Below are positions 43,996 through 52,348 of a DNA stretch of 64,000 nucleotides, piece by piece; within the stretch, counting starts at the first letter, position 1; every line of letters starts with the position of its first letter. Below the pieces are notes generated by a model. That model was not told the origin of the DNA, searched no databases, and worked only from the letters and a program-made list of their open reading frames with translations. This DNA is from Methylobacterium sp. (GTDB taxonomy: Bacteria; Pseudomonadota; Alphaproteobacteria; Rhizobiales; Beijerinckiaceae). The stretch is from NCBI GenBank assembly GCA_020253445.1, contig JADCBP010000006.1:1-64000 (forward strand), in the 5' to 3' direction. The position numbers were made by a program, and so were the translations under genes.

Positions 43996-44022
43996 GCCCG
44001 GCAGCCCCTGTGCCTGCCGGGC
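43996..44022 (+). repeat. Intercistronic hairpin after dctP of TRAP system 1
   Basis: GCCCGGCAG (43996-44004) and CTGCCGGGC (44014-44022) form a perfect 9-bp stem with a 9-base loop between dctP and dctQ. The following bases are TGTTCCGC, with no T-run. Same design as after pstS and the other binding-protein genes. Confidence 0.75.
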
Positions 44023-44070
44023 TGTTCCGCTTCTGAAACCGCCTCCTCCCCCCGATGGCCGAACGTTTCC

Positions 44071-44583
44071 ATGTCCGATGATCCGACCGCGCCCGGAACG
44101 CTCTGGCAGGCCCAGCCGGCGATCGATCGTGCGATCGGCTGGGTCGCGATCAGCGGCGGATTGCTCGCACTCGGCGTGGCAGCGCTGGTCAGCATCAGTG
44201 TGCTCGGCCGCTGGCTTTTCTCGAGCCCGATCGAGGGTGATTTCGAGTTCGTGAAAATGGCGACCGCGCTCGCGGTCTTCTGCTGCCTGCCCTACACGCA
44301 GGTGCAGCGCGGGAACATCATGGTCGACAGCCTGACAACCCGCCTGCCCGCGCGAGGGCGCGCCCTGCTCGATGCCCTTTGGGATCTGGTCTATGCCGGT
44401 GTCGCGGCCTTGATGGCGCATGGCCTTGCGACCGGCGCGCTCGAAGCGCTGAACAGCCGCGAGACGACCATGCAGCTGCAATTGCTGGTCTGGCCGGCCA
44501 TCTTCCTCTGCGCGTTGCTCGCATTGCTGCTCGTTCTTTCCGCGCTGATCTCGGCGGCGCGCCTTATCCGGAGCGGGACATGA
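44071..44583 (+). CDS. dctQ: TRAP transporter small permease (system 1)
   Basis: Small membrane subunit, 170 residues, four helices: about 24-46, 59-78 (weaker), 100-122 and 140-164. The typical DctQ stretch is GDFEFVKMATALAVFCCLP then VQRGNIMVDSLTTRLP. ATG 44071 is used; it has no good ribosome-binding site, and a longer frame to 43975 would cover the hairpin and looks non-coding. The stop overlaps the dctM start by four bases (ATGA), so translation of the two membrane subunits is coupled. Confidence 0.88.
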   Translation: MSDDPTAPGTLWQAQPAIDRAIGWVAISGGLLALGVAALVSISVLGRWLFSSPIEGDFEFVKMATALAVFCCLPYTQVQRGNIMVDSLTTRLPARGRALLDALWDLVYAGVAALMAHGLATGALEALNSRETTMQLQLLVWPAIFLCALLALLLVLSALISAARLIRSGT

Positions 44584-46025
44584 CCAGCCTGCAGATCGCC
44601 CTTGCGGGCTTTGCCGCAATGCTCGCGCTGATGGCGCTGCGCATGCCCGTCGGCCTCTCGATGCTCGTTGTCGGGGGGGTTGGCTATTCGATGCTCAATG
44701 GCGTGGGGCCGTTCCTCGCCTACATGAAGACCAACACTTATCACCAGTTCTCGAACTACACGCTGTCGGTCATTCCGCTCTTCATCCTCATGGGCGCGCT
44801 GGCCGAGCGCGCCGGCATCGCTCGGGCCCTGTTCAAGGCAGCCGAGCGCGGCTTTGGGCAGACTCGCGGCGGCCTCGGCATGGCGGTGATCGGCGCCTGC
44901 ACGGCTTTCGGGGCGATCTGCGGTTCCTCGGTCGCGACGACCGCGACCTTCGGGCGTGCCGCGCTGCCGGAACTGCGCCGCTACCGCTATGATGGCGGGT
45001 TCGCGACCGGCACGATTGCGGTGGGCGGCACTTTGGGTATCCTCATCCCACCCTCGGTGATCCTCGTGGTCTATGCGATCACCACCGAGCAGAACATCGC
45101 GAAGCTGTTCCAGGCCGCGCTGATACCCGGTTTGATGGCGGCGTTGTTCTATTGCATCGTCATCGCGCTGGTGGTGCGGCGGAACCCCGACCTCGCGCCC
45201 GTTATGCCTGCGCCCGAGGAGTTGCCGCCGGCCCGCCGGCCCGTCTGGCTGCGCGCACTCGGCGCGCTGTTTGCGGCTCTCGTGCTCTATGTCGGCCTCA
45301 CCGAAGCCCTGCCGACCACGCTGGTGGTGGTTGGCCTGCTCGTGGCGCTGACGCTCGCCTTTGCGGAAATCTCCATCGTGCCGGCCCTTGTCATCGCGCT
45401 GATCGTGGTGGGCGGCATCTATGGTGGCGTCTTCACCCCCACGGAAGGCGCGGCGGTCGGCACCATCGCGATGCTCGCCGCAGGCCTGATGCAGCGCAGC
45501 CTCTCGCTCGTCGATATCCGCGAGGCCCTGCGGCAGACGGCCGTGACCTCCGGGATGATCTTCATCATCCTGCTCGGGGCAGAGGTGTTCGGAGCCTTCC
45601 TCGCGCTCTCGCGCCTGCCGACCGTTGCCGGGGAATGGGTCGGCGGGCTCGGCTATTCCCCCTATCTCGTGCTGATCGCGATGCTCGCCTTCTACATCCT
45701 GCTCGGCGCGGTGATGGACGAGCTCGCGATGATCCTGCTGACGCTGCCGGTTTTCTTCCCCATCGTCCAGGGGCTCGATTTCGGCATGTTCCAGGATGAT
45801 GTGGCGATCTGGTTCGGCATTCTCGTGCTGATCGTTGTGGGCATTGGTCTCACGGCCCCGCCCATCGGGCTCAATGTGTTCGTGATCCATCAGATCGCGA
45901 AGGATGTGCCGCTCCTTGCGACCTATCGTGGTGTGCTGCCGTTTCTCGCAGCGGATCTCCTGCGATTGGGCCTCGTTCTCGTGTTCCCGACCCTGGCGCT
46001 CTGGCTGGTTCGCATCCTTTCCTGA
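44580..46025 (+). CDS. dctM: TRAP transporter large permease (system 1)
   Basis: Sodium-driven transport subunit of 481 residues with about 12-13 membrane segments. DctM marks are LRMPVGLSMLVVGGVGYSML, TLSVIPLFILMGALAERAGI, the ASxAT-like SSVATTATFGRAALPE and IPPSVILVVYAITTEQNI (quoted in part). The insert QRSLSLVDIREALRQT and the loop GLTAPPIGLNVFVI are normal for the family. A weak terminator hairpin overlaps its stop. It ends the first TRAP operon. Confidence 0.9.
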   Translation: MTSLQIALAGFAAMLALMALRMPVGLSMLVVGGVGYSMLNGVGPFLAYMKTNTYHQFSNYTLSVIPLFILMGALAERAGIARALFKAAERGFGQTRGGLGMAVIGACTAFGAICGSSVATTATFGRAALPELRRYRYDGGFATGTIAVGGTLGILIPPSVILVVYAITTEQNIAKLFQAALIPGLMAALFYCIVIALVVRRNPDLAPVMPAPEELPPARRPVWLRALGALFAALVLYVGLTEALPTTLVVVGLLVALTLAFAEISIVPALVIALIVVGGIYGGVFTPTEGAAVGTIAMLAAGLMQRSLSLVDIREALRQTAVTSGMIFIILLGAEVFGAFLALSRLPTVAGEWVGGLGYSPYLVLIAMLAFYILLGAVMDELAMILLTLPVFFPIVQGLDFGMFQDDVAIWFGILVLIVVGIGLTAPPIGLNVFVIHQIAKDVPLLATYRGVLPFLAADLLRLGLVLVFPTLALWLVRILS

Positions 46026-46041
46026 GCGAATTCAGGAATTT
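46019..46041 (+). terminator. Probable weak terminator after dctM of TRAP system 1
   Basis: TTCCTGA and TCAGGAA form a 7-bp stem with a 6-base loop (46019-46038), followed by TTT. The stem includes the dctM stop codon. It separates the first TRAP operon from the GntR-led operon. Confidence 0.5.
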
Positions 46042-46107
46042 GTGATATACCTTCGCTCCGCCGGCCAGAGCCGTCCAGAACTTCGGTTTCATGCCCGAAA
46101 ATCGAGC

Positions 46108-46138
46108 TTGACGCGCTCATAGATCGTATCATACGATC
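46108..46138 (+). promoter_or_regulatory. Promoter with 17-bp palindromic operator upstream of the GntR gene
   Basis: GATCGTATCATACGATC at 46122-46138 is a perfect palindrome, 8-base arms around C, ending 6 bases before the GntR-gene ATG. Palindromes of the form ATCGTATnATACGAT/TTGTATCATACAA are typical for FCD-type GntR regulators. A -35-like TTGACG lies at 46108-46113, so bound repressor would cover the -10 region. Autoregulation of the whole downstream operon is therefore likely. Confidence 0.7.
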
Positions 46139-46144
46139 ATTGGT

Positions 46145-46873
46145 ATGAGGAAAGTCACCAGCATTCACGCCGATTGCGTGGCGGCGATCGCCGGCTGGAT
46201 CACGGGCGGAACCTATCCGCCCGGGACCACCCTGCCCATCGAGCCGGCTCTGTGCTCGGAGCTTGGCGTGAGCCGCACCGTGGTGCGCGAAGCCGTGAAG
46301 ACCCTTGTGGCGAAGGGGCTCCTCACCACGGGGCCACGGGTCGGCACGCGTGTCCAGCCGAAATCGAGCTGGAACCTCTACGATCCGGATGTGATCGACT
46401 GGCGCTTCGCCGCCGGCGTGGACGAGGACCTGCTGCGCGACGTGATCGACCTGCGCCTCACCTTCGAGCCCGCGGGATGCGAATTCGCCGCGCGCCGCGC
46501 GACGTCGGATGACCTCGCGCGGATCGAGGCGGCCTATGCCGACATGGCGGCAGCGGTGGACGGGCAGGGCCGCTATTTCGTGGCGGATATCGACTTCCAC
46601 ACGAGCATTCTGGCGGCGGCGCACAACCAGTTCTTCGCGGCCTTGTCGCCGTTGATCACGGCGATCCTGAAGGTGTCAATCCGGCTTTCCGTGCGCAATC
46701 GTGACGGGGCGGCGGCCTCGCTGCCGCTTCATCGTGTGGTGGCGGACCGGATCGCGGCGCGCGACCCCGAGGGCGCGCGGCTCGGGATGCGGCGGCTCAT
46801 TCTGGGGGCTCGCGAGGATATCGACCGAGGTGGGCCGGTCGATCCGGGATTCATTGCGGGGGTGGGGGGATGA
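46145..46873 (+). CDS. GntR-family regulator with FCD domain
   Basis: Transcription regulator of 242 residues. The winged-helix domain (about 5-72) includes GTTLPIEPALCSELGVSRTV and VREAVKTLVAKGLLTTGPR, the normal GntR recognition region. The FCD ligand domain (about 90-225) has the metal-binding Asp/His residues expected in DLRLTFEPAGCEFAARR and DIDFHTSILAAAHNQFF. Members close to this type answer to sugar acids such as galactonate or gluconate derivatives. It is the first gene of an operon with TRAP system 2 and the two dehydratases, and its stop overlaps the dctQ start. The palindrome just upstream is its probable operator. Confidence 0.88.
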   Translation: MRKVTSIHADCVAAIAGWITGGTYPPGTTLPIEPALCSELGVSRTVVREAVKTLVAKGLLTTGPRVGTRVQPKSSWNLYDPDVIDWRFAAGVDEDLLRDVIDLRLTFEPAGCEFAARRATSDDLARIEAAYADMAAAVDGQGRYFVADIDFHTSILAAAHNQFFAALSPLITAILKVSIRLSVRNRDGAAASLPLHRVVADRIAARDPEGARLGMRRLILGAREDIDRGGPVDPGFIAGVGG

Positions 46874-47415
46874 TGGCGCTGGAGCGGATGTTTTTCCGGG
46901 CGCTGGAGGCCCTGCTGGTCTTCCTTCTGGCCGGCATGGTGGTGATGGTCTTCGGCAATGTCATGCTGCGCTGGTTCGCGGATAGCGGCCTCACCTTCTC
47001 GGAGGAGATGAGCCGGTTCTTCTTCGTCTGGCTCACCTTCATCGGCGCCGTCGTGGTGATGCGCGAACATGCGCATCTGGGCGTGGATGCGCTGGTGCGG
47101 GTGCTGGGCCCGCGCGGGCGCTGGGTCTGCATGGTCCTGAGCGACATTCTCGTTCTGGGCTGCTGCGCGCTCTTTTTCTGGGGCACCTGGAAGCAGGCGC
47201 CGCTGAACTACACCAATCTCGCGCCGGTCACCGGCATCAACATGTTATGGGTGTTCGGCGTGGGGATTTTCACCTCCTTCGGCATTGGCCTGATGGTCGC
47301 GGCACGGCTTGTCCGCGCGCTGACCGGCCGTTTGCGCCCCGGCGAGCTCGATCTCTTCGCAGGCGAAATGAGCGATGAAGCCGCGGCCCATTCCCTCAAG
47401 GGGCGGCTCGAATGA
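46870..47415 (+). CDS. dctQ: TRAP transporter small permease (system 2)
   Basis: 181-residue DctQ subunit with four hydrophobic helices (about 13-33, 49-66, 87-108 and 125-150). The conserved part TFSEEMSRFFFVWLTFIGAV and REHAHLGVDALVRVLGPRGR is clear. It starts ATGATG, overlapping the GntR-gene stop, and its own stop overlaps dctM by four bases. The C-terminal cytoplasmic tail GELDLFAGEMSDEAAAHSLK is longer than usual, without a recognisable motif. Confidence 0.9.
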   Translation: MMALERMFFRALEALLVFLLAGMVVMVFGNVMLRWFADSGLTFSEEMSRFFFVWLTFIGAVVVMREHAHLGVDALVRVLGPRGRWVCMVLSDILVLGCCALFFWGTWKQAPLNYTNLAPVTGINMLWVFGVGIFTSFGIGLMVAARLVRALTGRLRPGELDLFAGEMSDEAAAHSLKGRLE

Positions 47416-48752
47416 CCGTTATCGTTTTCCTTGTCTCGCTCTGCGGGGCGATGGCTCTGGGCATGCCTTGCGCCTTCGCGCTGATGGTCTGCGGCGTGGC
47501 CCTGATGGGCTGGATGGTCGCGATCGGCATCTATCCGGCCTTCGATGCGCAGGTCATCGCCCAGAAGATGCTGGATGGCGCGGACAGCTTCATCCTGCTC
47601 GCCATTCCCTTCTTCATGCTCGCCGGCGAGCTGATGAATGCCGGTGGCCTCTCGAAGCGCATCGTGAATTTCGCGCTGGCGCTGATTGGTCATCGCCATG
47701 GCGGCCTCGGCTATGTGGCGATCATCGCGGCGGTGATCATGGCCTCGCTCTCGGGCTCGGCTGCGGCCGATACGGCGGCGCTGGCCGCGATCCTCATCCC
47801 GATGATGCGCGATGCCGGCTACAACGTGCCGCGTTCGGCCGGGCTGATCGCTTCGGGCGGCATCATCGCGCCGGTCATCCCGCCGTCGATCGGCTTCGTG
47901 ATCTTCGGAGTCGCGGCGAACGTTTCCATTCCGCAGCTCTTTCTCGCGGGCGTTTTCCCAGGCATCCTCATGGGCGCAAGCCTCGTCTTCGCCTGGTGGT
48001 GGGTGGCCCGGAAGGAAACGCTCAAGGCCTATCCCAGGCGTAGCTGGGGTGAGCGCTGGCAGGCCACGAAGGACGGCGCCTGGGCACTCGCCATGCCGGT
48101 TTTCATCCTCGGCTCCATCCGCTTCGGCTTCGCCACGCCGACCGAAGCGGCCGTGGTGGCAACCGTCTACGCGCTGTTCGTCGGCATGTTCATCTACAAG
48201 GAATTAAAGCCCAGCCAGCTCTACGGGCTGTTCCTGGCCGCGGCGAAGATGACCAGCATCATCATGTTTCTGGTGGCTGCGGCGCTGATTTCCTCTTGGC
48301 TCATCACGGCCGCCAACATTCCCGGCGAGATCGGCAAGATGCTGGAGGTGTTCACCGGCAACAAGATGCTGCTGATGTTCGTCCTGATGGTCCTGGTGCT
48401 TGTCGTGGGCACGGCGCTGGATTTCGCGCCCACTGTCCTCATCCTCACGCCGGTTCTCATGCCGATCGTGAAACAGGCGGGTATTGATCCGATCTATTTC
48501 GGTGTGCTCTTCATTATGAACAACGCGATCGGGTTGATCACGCCGCCGGTCGGCATCGTGCTCAATGTGGTGGCTGGCGTGGCCAGGGTCTCGATGACGG
48601 ATGTCATCCGCGGGATCAACCCGTTCCTCATCGCGCAGAGCATCGTGCTGTTCCTGCTGGTGCTCTGGCCGCCGCTCGTGATGGCGCCCTTCCGGCTTCT
48701 GCAGGGGCGCATCGACTTCGTGCAATTTGTCCAGATGTTGCTGGGCTACTAA
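47412..48752 (+). CDS. dctM: TRAP transporter large permease (system 2)
   Basis: 446-residue DctM subunit with about 12 membrane segments. Signature parts are GADSFILLAIPFFMLAGELM-like DGADSFILLAIPFFMLAGEL, MASLSGSAAADTAALAAILIP, PPSIGFVIFGVAANVSIPQL and the C-terminal NNAIGLITPPVGIVLNVVAG. The gene order in this system is dctQ-dctM-dctP, unlike systems 1 and 3, where dctP comes first. It follows the GntR gene and precedes dctP by 41 bases. Confidence 0.93.
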   Translation: MTVIVFLVSLCGAMALGMPCAFALMVCGVALMGWMVAIGIYPAFDAQVIAQKMLDGADSFILLAIPFFMLAGELMNAGGLSKRIVNFALALIGHRHGGLGYVAIIAAVIMASLSGSAAADTAALAAILIPMMRDAGYNVPRSAGLIASGGIIAPVIPPSIGFVIFGVAANVSIPQLFLAGVFPGILMGASLVFAWWWVARKETLKAYPRRSWGERWQATKDGAWALAMPVFILGSIRFGFATPTEAAVVATVYALFVGMFIYKELKPSQLYGLFLAAAKMTSIIMFLVAAALISSWLITAANIPGEIGKMLEVFTGNKMLLMFVLMVLVLVVGTALDFAPTVLILTPVLMPIVKQAGIDPIYFGVLFIMNNAIGLITPPVGIVLNVVAGVARVSMTDVIRGINPFLIAQSIVLFLLVLWPPLVMAPFRLLQGRIDFVQFVQMLLGY

Positions 48753-48793
48753 CCCGCGGGCTCCAAGATCCGCGAATTCAAGGGAGGAAGACC

Positions 48794-49801
48794 ATGATCA
48801 AGAAGACACTCCTCGCAGCAGTCGGGGCGCTCGCCCTGATGACGGCTGGAGCGCAGGCTCAGTTCGCCGAACGCACCATCCGTGTCTCGAACGGCGTGAA
48901 CGCGGAGCATCCGGTCGGCAACGGCATCAAGGTGATGACCGAGTGCCTGGCCAAGAAATCCGGTGACAAGATGAAGCTTCAGGCCTTCTGGGGCGGCGCG
49001 CTCGGCGGTGACCTGCAGGCGACACAGGCCTTGCGCTCGGGCACGCAGGAAATGGTGGTGACCTCCACCTCGCCGCTGATCGGCATCCTGCCCGATCTCG
49101 GCGTGTTCGACCTGCCGTTCCTCTTCGCCAACGAGAAGGAAGCCGATGGCATTCTTGATGGCGAACTCGGCAAGTATATTTCCGACAAGATGCCGGGCGT
49201 GGGCCTGATCAACCTCTCCTATTGGGAGAACGGCTTCCGCAACCTGACCAACTCGAAGAAGCCGGTGGAGAAGCCGGAGGATTTCGCGGGCCTCAAGGTT
49301 CGCGTGATGCAGAACAACATCTTCCTCGATACGTTCAAGACTGTGGGCGCGAACGCCATTCCCATGGCCTTCCAGGAAGTGTTCGCGGCACTGGAAACCA
49401 AGGCGATCGATGGGCAGGAAAACCCGTTTGTCACCATCGACACCTCGAAGTTCTACGAAGTGCAGCGCTTCCTCTCCGTGACGCGTCACGCCTATACGCC
49501 CTTCATGGTGCTCTATTCGAAGACGCTTTTCGATCGCCTCTCGGGCGAGGAGCAGAAGGCGCTCTTCGATTGTGCCGCCGAGGGCCAGAAGGAGCAGCGC
49601 AAGGTCTCGCGCGCGCTGGGCGAGCAGTCGCTCGCCAACCTGCAGAAGCAGGGCATGCGCATCAACCTGATCTCGCCGGAGCAGCAGGCCCGCATGCGTG
49701 AAGCCGTGAAGCCGGTTTACGAGCGTGCGAAGCCCGTGGTGGGCGCCGAGACCGTGGACAGGATGAACGCGGCGCTCGCCAAGATCCGTGGCACCAACTG
49801 A
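48794..49801 (+). CDS. dctP: TRAP transporter substrate-binding protein (system 2)
   Basis: 335-residue periplasmic binding protein with a Sec signal (LLAAVGALALMTAGAQAQ). DctP signatures are RVSNGVNAEHPVGNGIKVM, GGDLQATQALRSGTQEMVV, the ligand arginine in LKVRVMQNNIFLDTFKTVGA and ALETKAIDGQENPFVTI. Strong AGGGAGG precedes the ATG. It is followed after 22 bases by a 10-bp hairpin and then the first enolase-superfamily gene. Because the linked enzymes are acid-sugar dehydratases, the ligand is likely a sugar acid. Confidence 0.92.
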   Translation: MIKKTLLAAVGALALMTAGAQAQFAERTIRVSNGVNAEHPVGNGIKVMTECLAKKSGDKMKLQAFWGGALGGDLQATQALRSGTQEMVVTSTSPLIGILPDLGVFDLPFLFANEKEADGILDGELGKYISDKMPGVGLINLSYWENGFRNLTNSKKPVEKPEDFAGLKVRVMQNNIFLDTFKTVGANAIPMAFQEVFAALETKAIDGQENPFVTIDTSKFYEVQRFLSVTRHAYTPFMVLYSKTLFDRLSGEEQKALFDCAAEGQKEQRKVSRALGEQSLANLQKQGMRINLISPEQQARMREAVKPVYERAKPVVGAETVDRMNAALAKIRGTN

Positions 49802-49823
49802 GTCCATCTTTTTTCTCGCAAGG

Positions 49824-49854
49824 GAGGTTCCGCACCGCAACGGCGCGGAACTTC
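49824..49854 (+). repeat. Intercistronic hairpin after dctP of TRAP system 2
   Basis: GAGGTTCCGC (49824-49833) and GCGGAACTTC (49845-49854) form a 10-bp stem including one G-T pair, with an 11-base loop. No T-run follows. It separates dctP from the dehydratase gene. Confidence 0.65.
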
Positions 49855-49876
49855 CATTCCGAGGGGCAGGCCTTCC

Positions 49877-50998
49877 ATGCGCATTCATTCGGTTGAACCG
49901 TTCATCCTGCACATTCCGGTGACCGGGGGCTCGATCTCCGATTCGACCCATCAGGTCAGCCATTGGGGCGTGGTCGGCTGCCGCATCGAGACCGAGGATG
50001 GCCTTTCGGGCTTCGGCTATGCCGGCACCCATGCCCATCTGCCGTCCGATCGGCTCATCACATCCTGCATCCGCGATTGCTATGCGCCGCTGCTCATCGG
50101 CGAGGATGCAAGCGAAATCTCCCGGCTTTGGCTGAAACTGCTGCGCTATCCGCCACTGCAATGGGTGGGGCGCGCGGGAATCACGCATCTCGCGCTGGCG
50201 GCGGTGGATGTCGCGCTCTGGGATCTCAAGGCCAAGAAGGCAGGCCAACCGCTCTGGCACCTGCTCGGGGGGGCGACCAAGCCCCGGCTCGAAGCCTATA
50301 ACACCGATATCGGCTGGCTCTCGCTCAGCGTCCCCGCGATCATCGATGGCGCGAAGCGCGCCATCGAGGTTGATGGCTTCAGGCGCATCAAGGTGAAGGT
50401 CGGCCATGCCGATCCGATGGTGGATGTCGCCAGGCTCGAAGCGATCCGCGCGACCATCGGCCCGAACATCACGCTTGCCATCGACGGCAACGGCAAATGG
50501 GATCTGCCCACCTGCAAGCGCTTCTGCGCCAAGGCCGAGCCGCTCGACATCTTCTGGTTCGAGGAGCCGCTCTGGTATGATGATGTCGGCTCCCATGCCG
50601 AACTCGCGCGTGCCACTTCCATTCCCGTCGCCTTGGGCGAGCAGCTCTACACGCTCGATGCCTTCCGCGCTTTCGTGCAGGCCGGGGCCCTGCATTGGGT
50701 GCAGCCGGATGTGACCCGCCTCGCCGGAATCACGGAGACCATTCAGGTCGCCGATCTCGCCCTCGCGCATCGCCTGCCGGTGGCGCCGCATGCCGGCGAG
50801 ATGAGCCAGGTGCATGTCCACCTCGCCTACTGGCACGAGGCGATCCCGGTGCTCGAATACATCCCGTGGATCAAGAATGCCTTCCTCGAACCCGCTGACG
50901 TGAAGGACGGGCATTTCCTCAAGCCGCAACAGCCCGGCGCCTCCAGCGAGCCCTCGGCGGAAGCCTTCCGCCATTACTCCCGCCCGCTTTCGGATTGA
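49877..50998 (+). CDS. Enolase-superfamily (mandelate racemase type) acid-sugar dehydratase 1
   Basis: Cytoplasmic Mg-dependent enzyme of 373 residues. N-terminal capping domain 1-125, then the barrel. The base motif is KVKVGHADP, the metal ligands are Asp in [11 protein letters not shown], Glu in [11 protein letters not shown] and Glu in [10 protein letters not shown], and the opposite-side catalytic His is in [14 protein letters not shown]. This arrangement (KxK plus His-Asp dyad) belongs to the mandelate racemase subgroup, most of whose members dehydrate sugar acids. Placement next to a TRAP system and a GntR regulator fits a sugar-acid pathway. The exact substrate is not decidable. Confidence 0.85.
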   Translation: MRIHSVEPFILHIPVTGGSISDSTHQVSHWGVVGCRIETEDGLSGFGYAGTHAHLPSDRLITSCIRDCYAPLLIGEDASEISRLWLKLLRYPPLQWVGRAGITHLALAAVDVALWDLKAKKAGQPLWHLLGGATKPRLEAYNTDIGWLSLSVPAIIDGAKRAIEVDGFRRIKVKVGHADPMVDVARLEAIRATIGPNITLAIDGNGKWDLPTCKRFCAKAEPLDIFWFEEPLWYDDVGSHAELARATSIPVALGEQLYTLDAFRAFVQAGALHWVQPDVTRLAGITETIQVADLALAHRLPVAPHAGEMSQVHVHLAYWHEAIPVLEYIPWIKNAFLEPADVKDGHFLKPQQPGASSEPSAEAFRHYSRPLSD

Positions 50999-51002
50999 TT
51001 TC

Positions 51003-52208
51003 ATGAGGATCACCGCGCTTGAAACCTTGCGCATCGAGGAATTCGGCAACATCATCTTCGTGCTGCTGCACACCGATGAAGGGCTTGTCGGCCTCGGCGA
51101 GACCTTCCTCGGGCCCAAGGCCGTCGAGGCCTATCTGCACGAGACGGTCGCGCCGAAGATCCTCGGCAAGGACCCGCTCCAGATCGAGCGCATCAATGCC
51201 GAACTCGCGGGCCACTATCTCGGCTGGCGCTCCGCCGGCGCCGAGACGCGCGGCAATTCCGCGATCGACATTGCCCTTTGGGATCTTTTCGGCAAGGCGC
51301 ATGGCAAGCCGCTCTGCGACATGCTCGGCGGGCGATGCCGCGATTCCATCCGCGTCTACAACACCTGTGCCGGCTACAGGTACATCCGTGATGCGCGCGC
51401 CCAATCCGTGGCGAACTGGCATGTCGGCGCGCAGGGCGGACCCTATGAGGATCTCGACGCCTTCCTGAACCGGGCAGATGAGCTCGCGCATTCCCTGCTG
51501 GAGCAGGGCATTACCGGCATGAAGATCTGGCCCTTCGATATCGCGGCCGAGCGGACCGGCGGGTGGGACATCACCGCAGAGGAGCTGAACCGCGCGCTCG
51601 AACCCTTCCGCCTCATCCGCAACGCCGTGGGCGACCGGATGGATATCATGGTGGAATTCCACTCGCTCTGGTCCTTGCCGATGGCGAAGAAGCTCGCGGA
51701 GCGCCTCGCGGAATTCGACACCTACTGGCACGAAGACCCCTTCCGGCTCGACAATATCCGCGACCTTGGCGAATATGCCGCCCATTCCAAGGCATGGGTC
51801 TGCGCCTCGGAGACCCTGTCCTACACCCATGCCTTCCGCGAATATCTCGAGACCGGCGCGGCCGGGGTGGTGATGCTCGATCTCTCCTGGTGCGGCGGTG
51901 TTTCGGAGGCAAGGAAGATCGCCGGCATGGCCGAGGCATGGCATACGCCCGTGGCCCCGCATGATTGCACGGGCCCGGTGGTCTATGCGGCCTCCTGCCA
52001 TTTCTCGCTTCATGCCCGCAACGCGCTCATCCAGGAAAGCGTGCGCGCTTTCTACACGGGCTGGTACAACGAACTCGCGACCGGGCTGCCGATCGTCAGG
52101 GACGGGAAAGTGACGGTCGATTTCACCAGACCCGGGCATGGAATCGCGCTCCTGCCGGATCTCGCGCGCCGGCCCGATGCGGTTTCGCGCCGTTCCGTCG
52201 CAGAATGA
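51003..52208 (+). CDS. Enolase-superfamily (mandelate racemase type) dehydratase 2
   Basis: Second enolase-superfamily enzyme, 401 residues, starting 4 bases after the first. Barrel motifs: catalytic Lys region GITGMKIWPFD, metal ligand Glu in DIMVEFHSLWSLP, Glu/Asp in TYWHEDPFRLD, Glu in VCASETLSYTH and catalytic His in VAPHDCTGPVVYAASCH. The MKIWPFD / EFHSLW pattern differs from gene 1 and from classical mandelate racemase, so it belongs to a separate branch (I recall it from poorly characterised sugar-acid dehydratases). An inserted segment (about 120-160) follows the capping domain. Two different dehydratases side by side suggest two epimeric substrates or successive steps. Confidence 0.85.
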   Translation: MRITALETLRIEEFGNIIFVLLHTDEGLVGLGETFLGPKAVEAYLHETVAPKILGKDPLQIERINAELAGHYLGWRSAGAETRGNSAIDIALWDLFGKAHGKPLCDMLGGRCRDSIRVYNTCAGYRYIRDARAQSVANWHVGAQGGPYEDLDAFLNRADELAHSLLEQGITGMKIWPFDIAAERTGGWDITAEELNRALEPFRLIRNAVGDRMDIMVEFHSLWSLPMAKKLAERLAEFDTYWHEDPFRLDNIRDLGEYAAHSKAWVCASETLSYTHAFREYLETGAAGVVMLDLSWCGGVSEARKIAGMAEAWHTPVAPHDCTGPVVYAASCHFSLHARNALIQESVRAFYTGWYNELATGLPIVRDGKVTVDFTRPGHGIALLPDLARRPDAVSRRSVAE

Positions 52209-52218
52209 CAATGGGCAT

Positions 52219-52249
52219 TTGACAAACTAACCACATCGTACAATTCTGA
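52219..52249 (+). promoter_or_regulatory. Candidate promoter and half-operator upstream of TRAP system 3
   Basis: TTGACA (52219-52224) is followed by an AT-rich stretch ACATCGTACAATTCTGATC. The left half ATCGTA equals the left half of the 46122-46138 palindrome, but the right half is degenerate. This may be a weaker site for the same GntR regulator. A small GGCCTT/AAGGCC hairpin (52263-52281) would lie in the leader. Confidence 0.35.
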
Positions 52250-52348
52250 TCATCCCAAGGCGGGCCTTGCGCTTCAAGGCCGGGCTGTCAGGATAAGGAT
52301 GAGCCGCCGGCGAGAGCGGCCGTCGGGAATTCGAACCGGGAGGAACGC

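Noticed and set aside
48749-51118. A 789-codon open frame on the minus strand
   Set aside because: It is antisense to dctP of system 2 and dehydratase 1, both with full family signatures.
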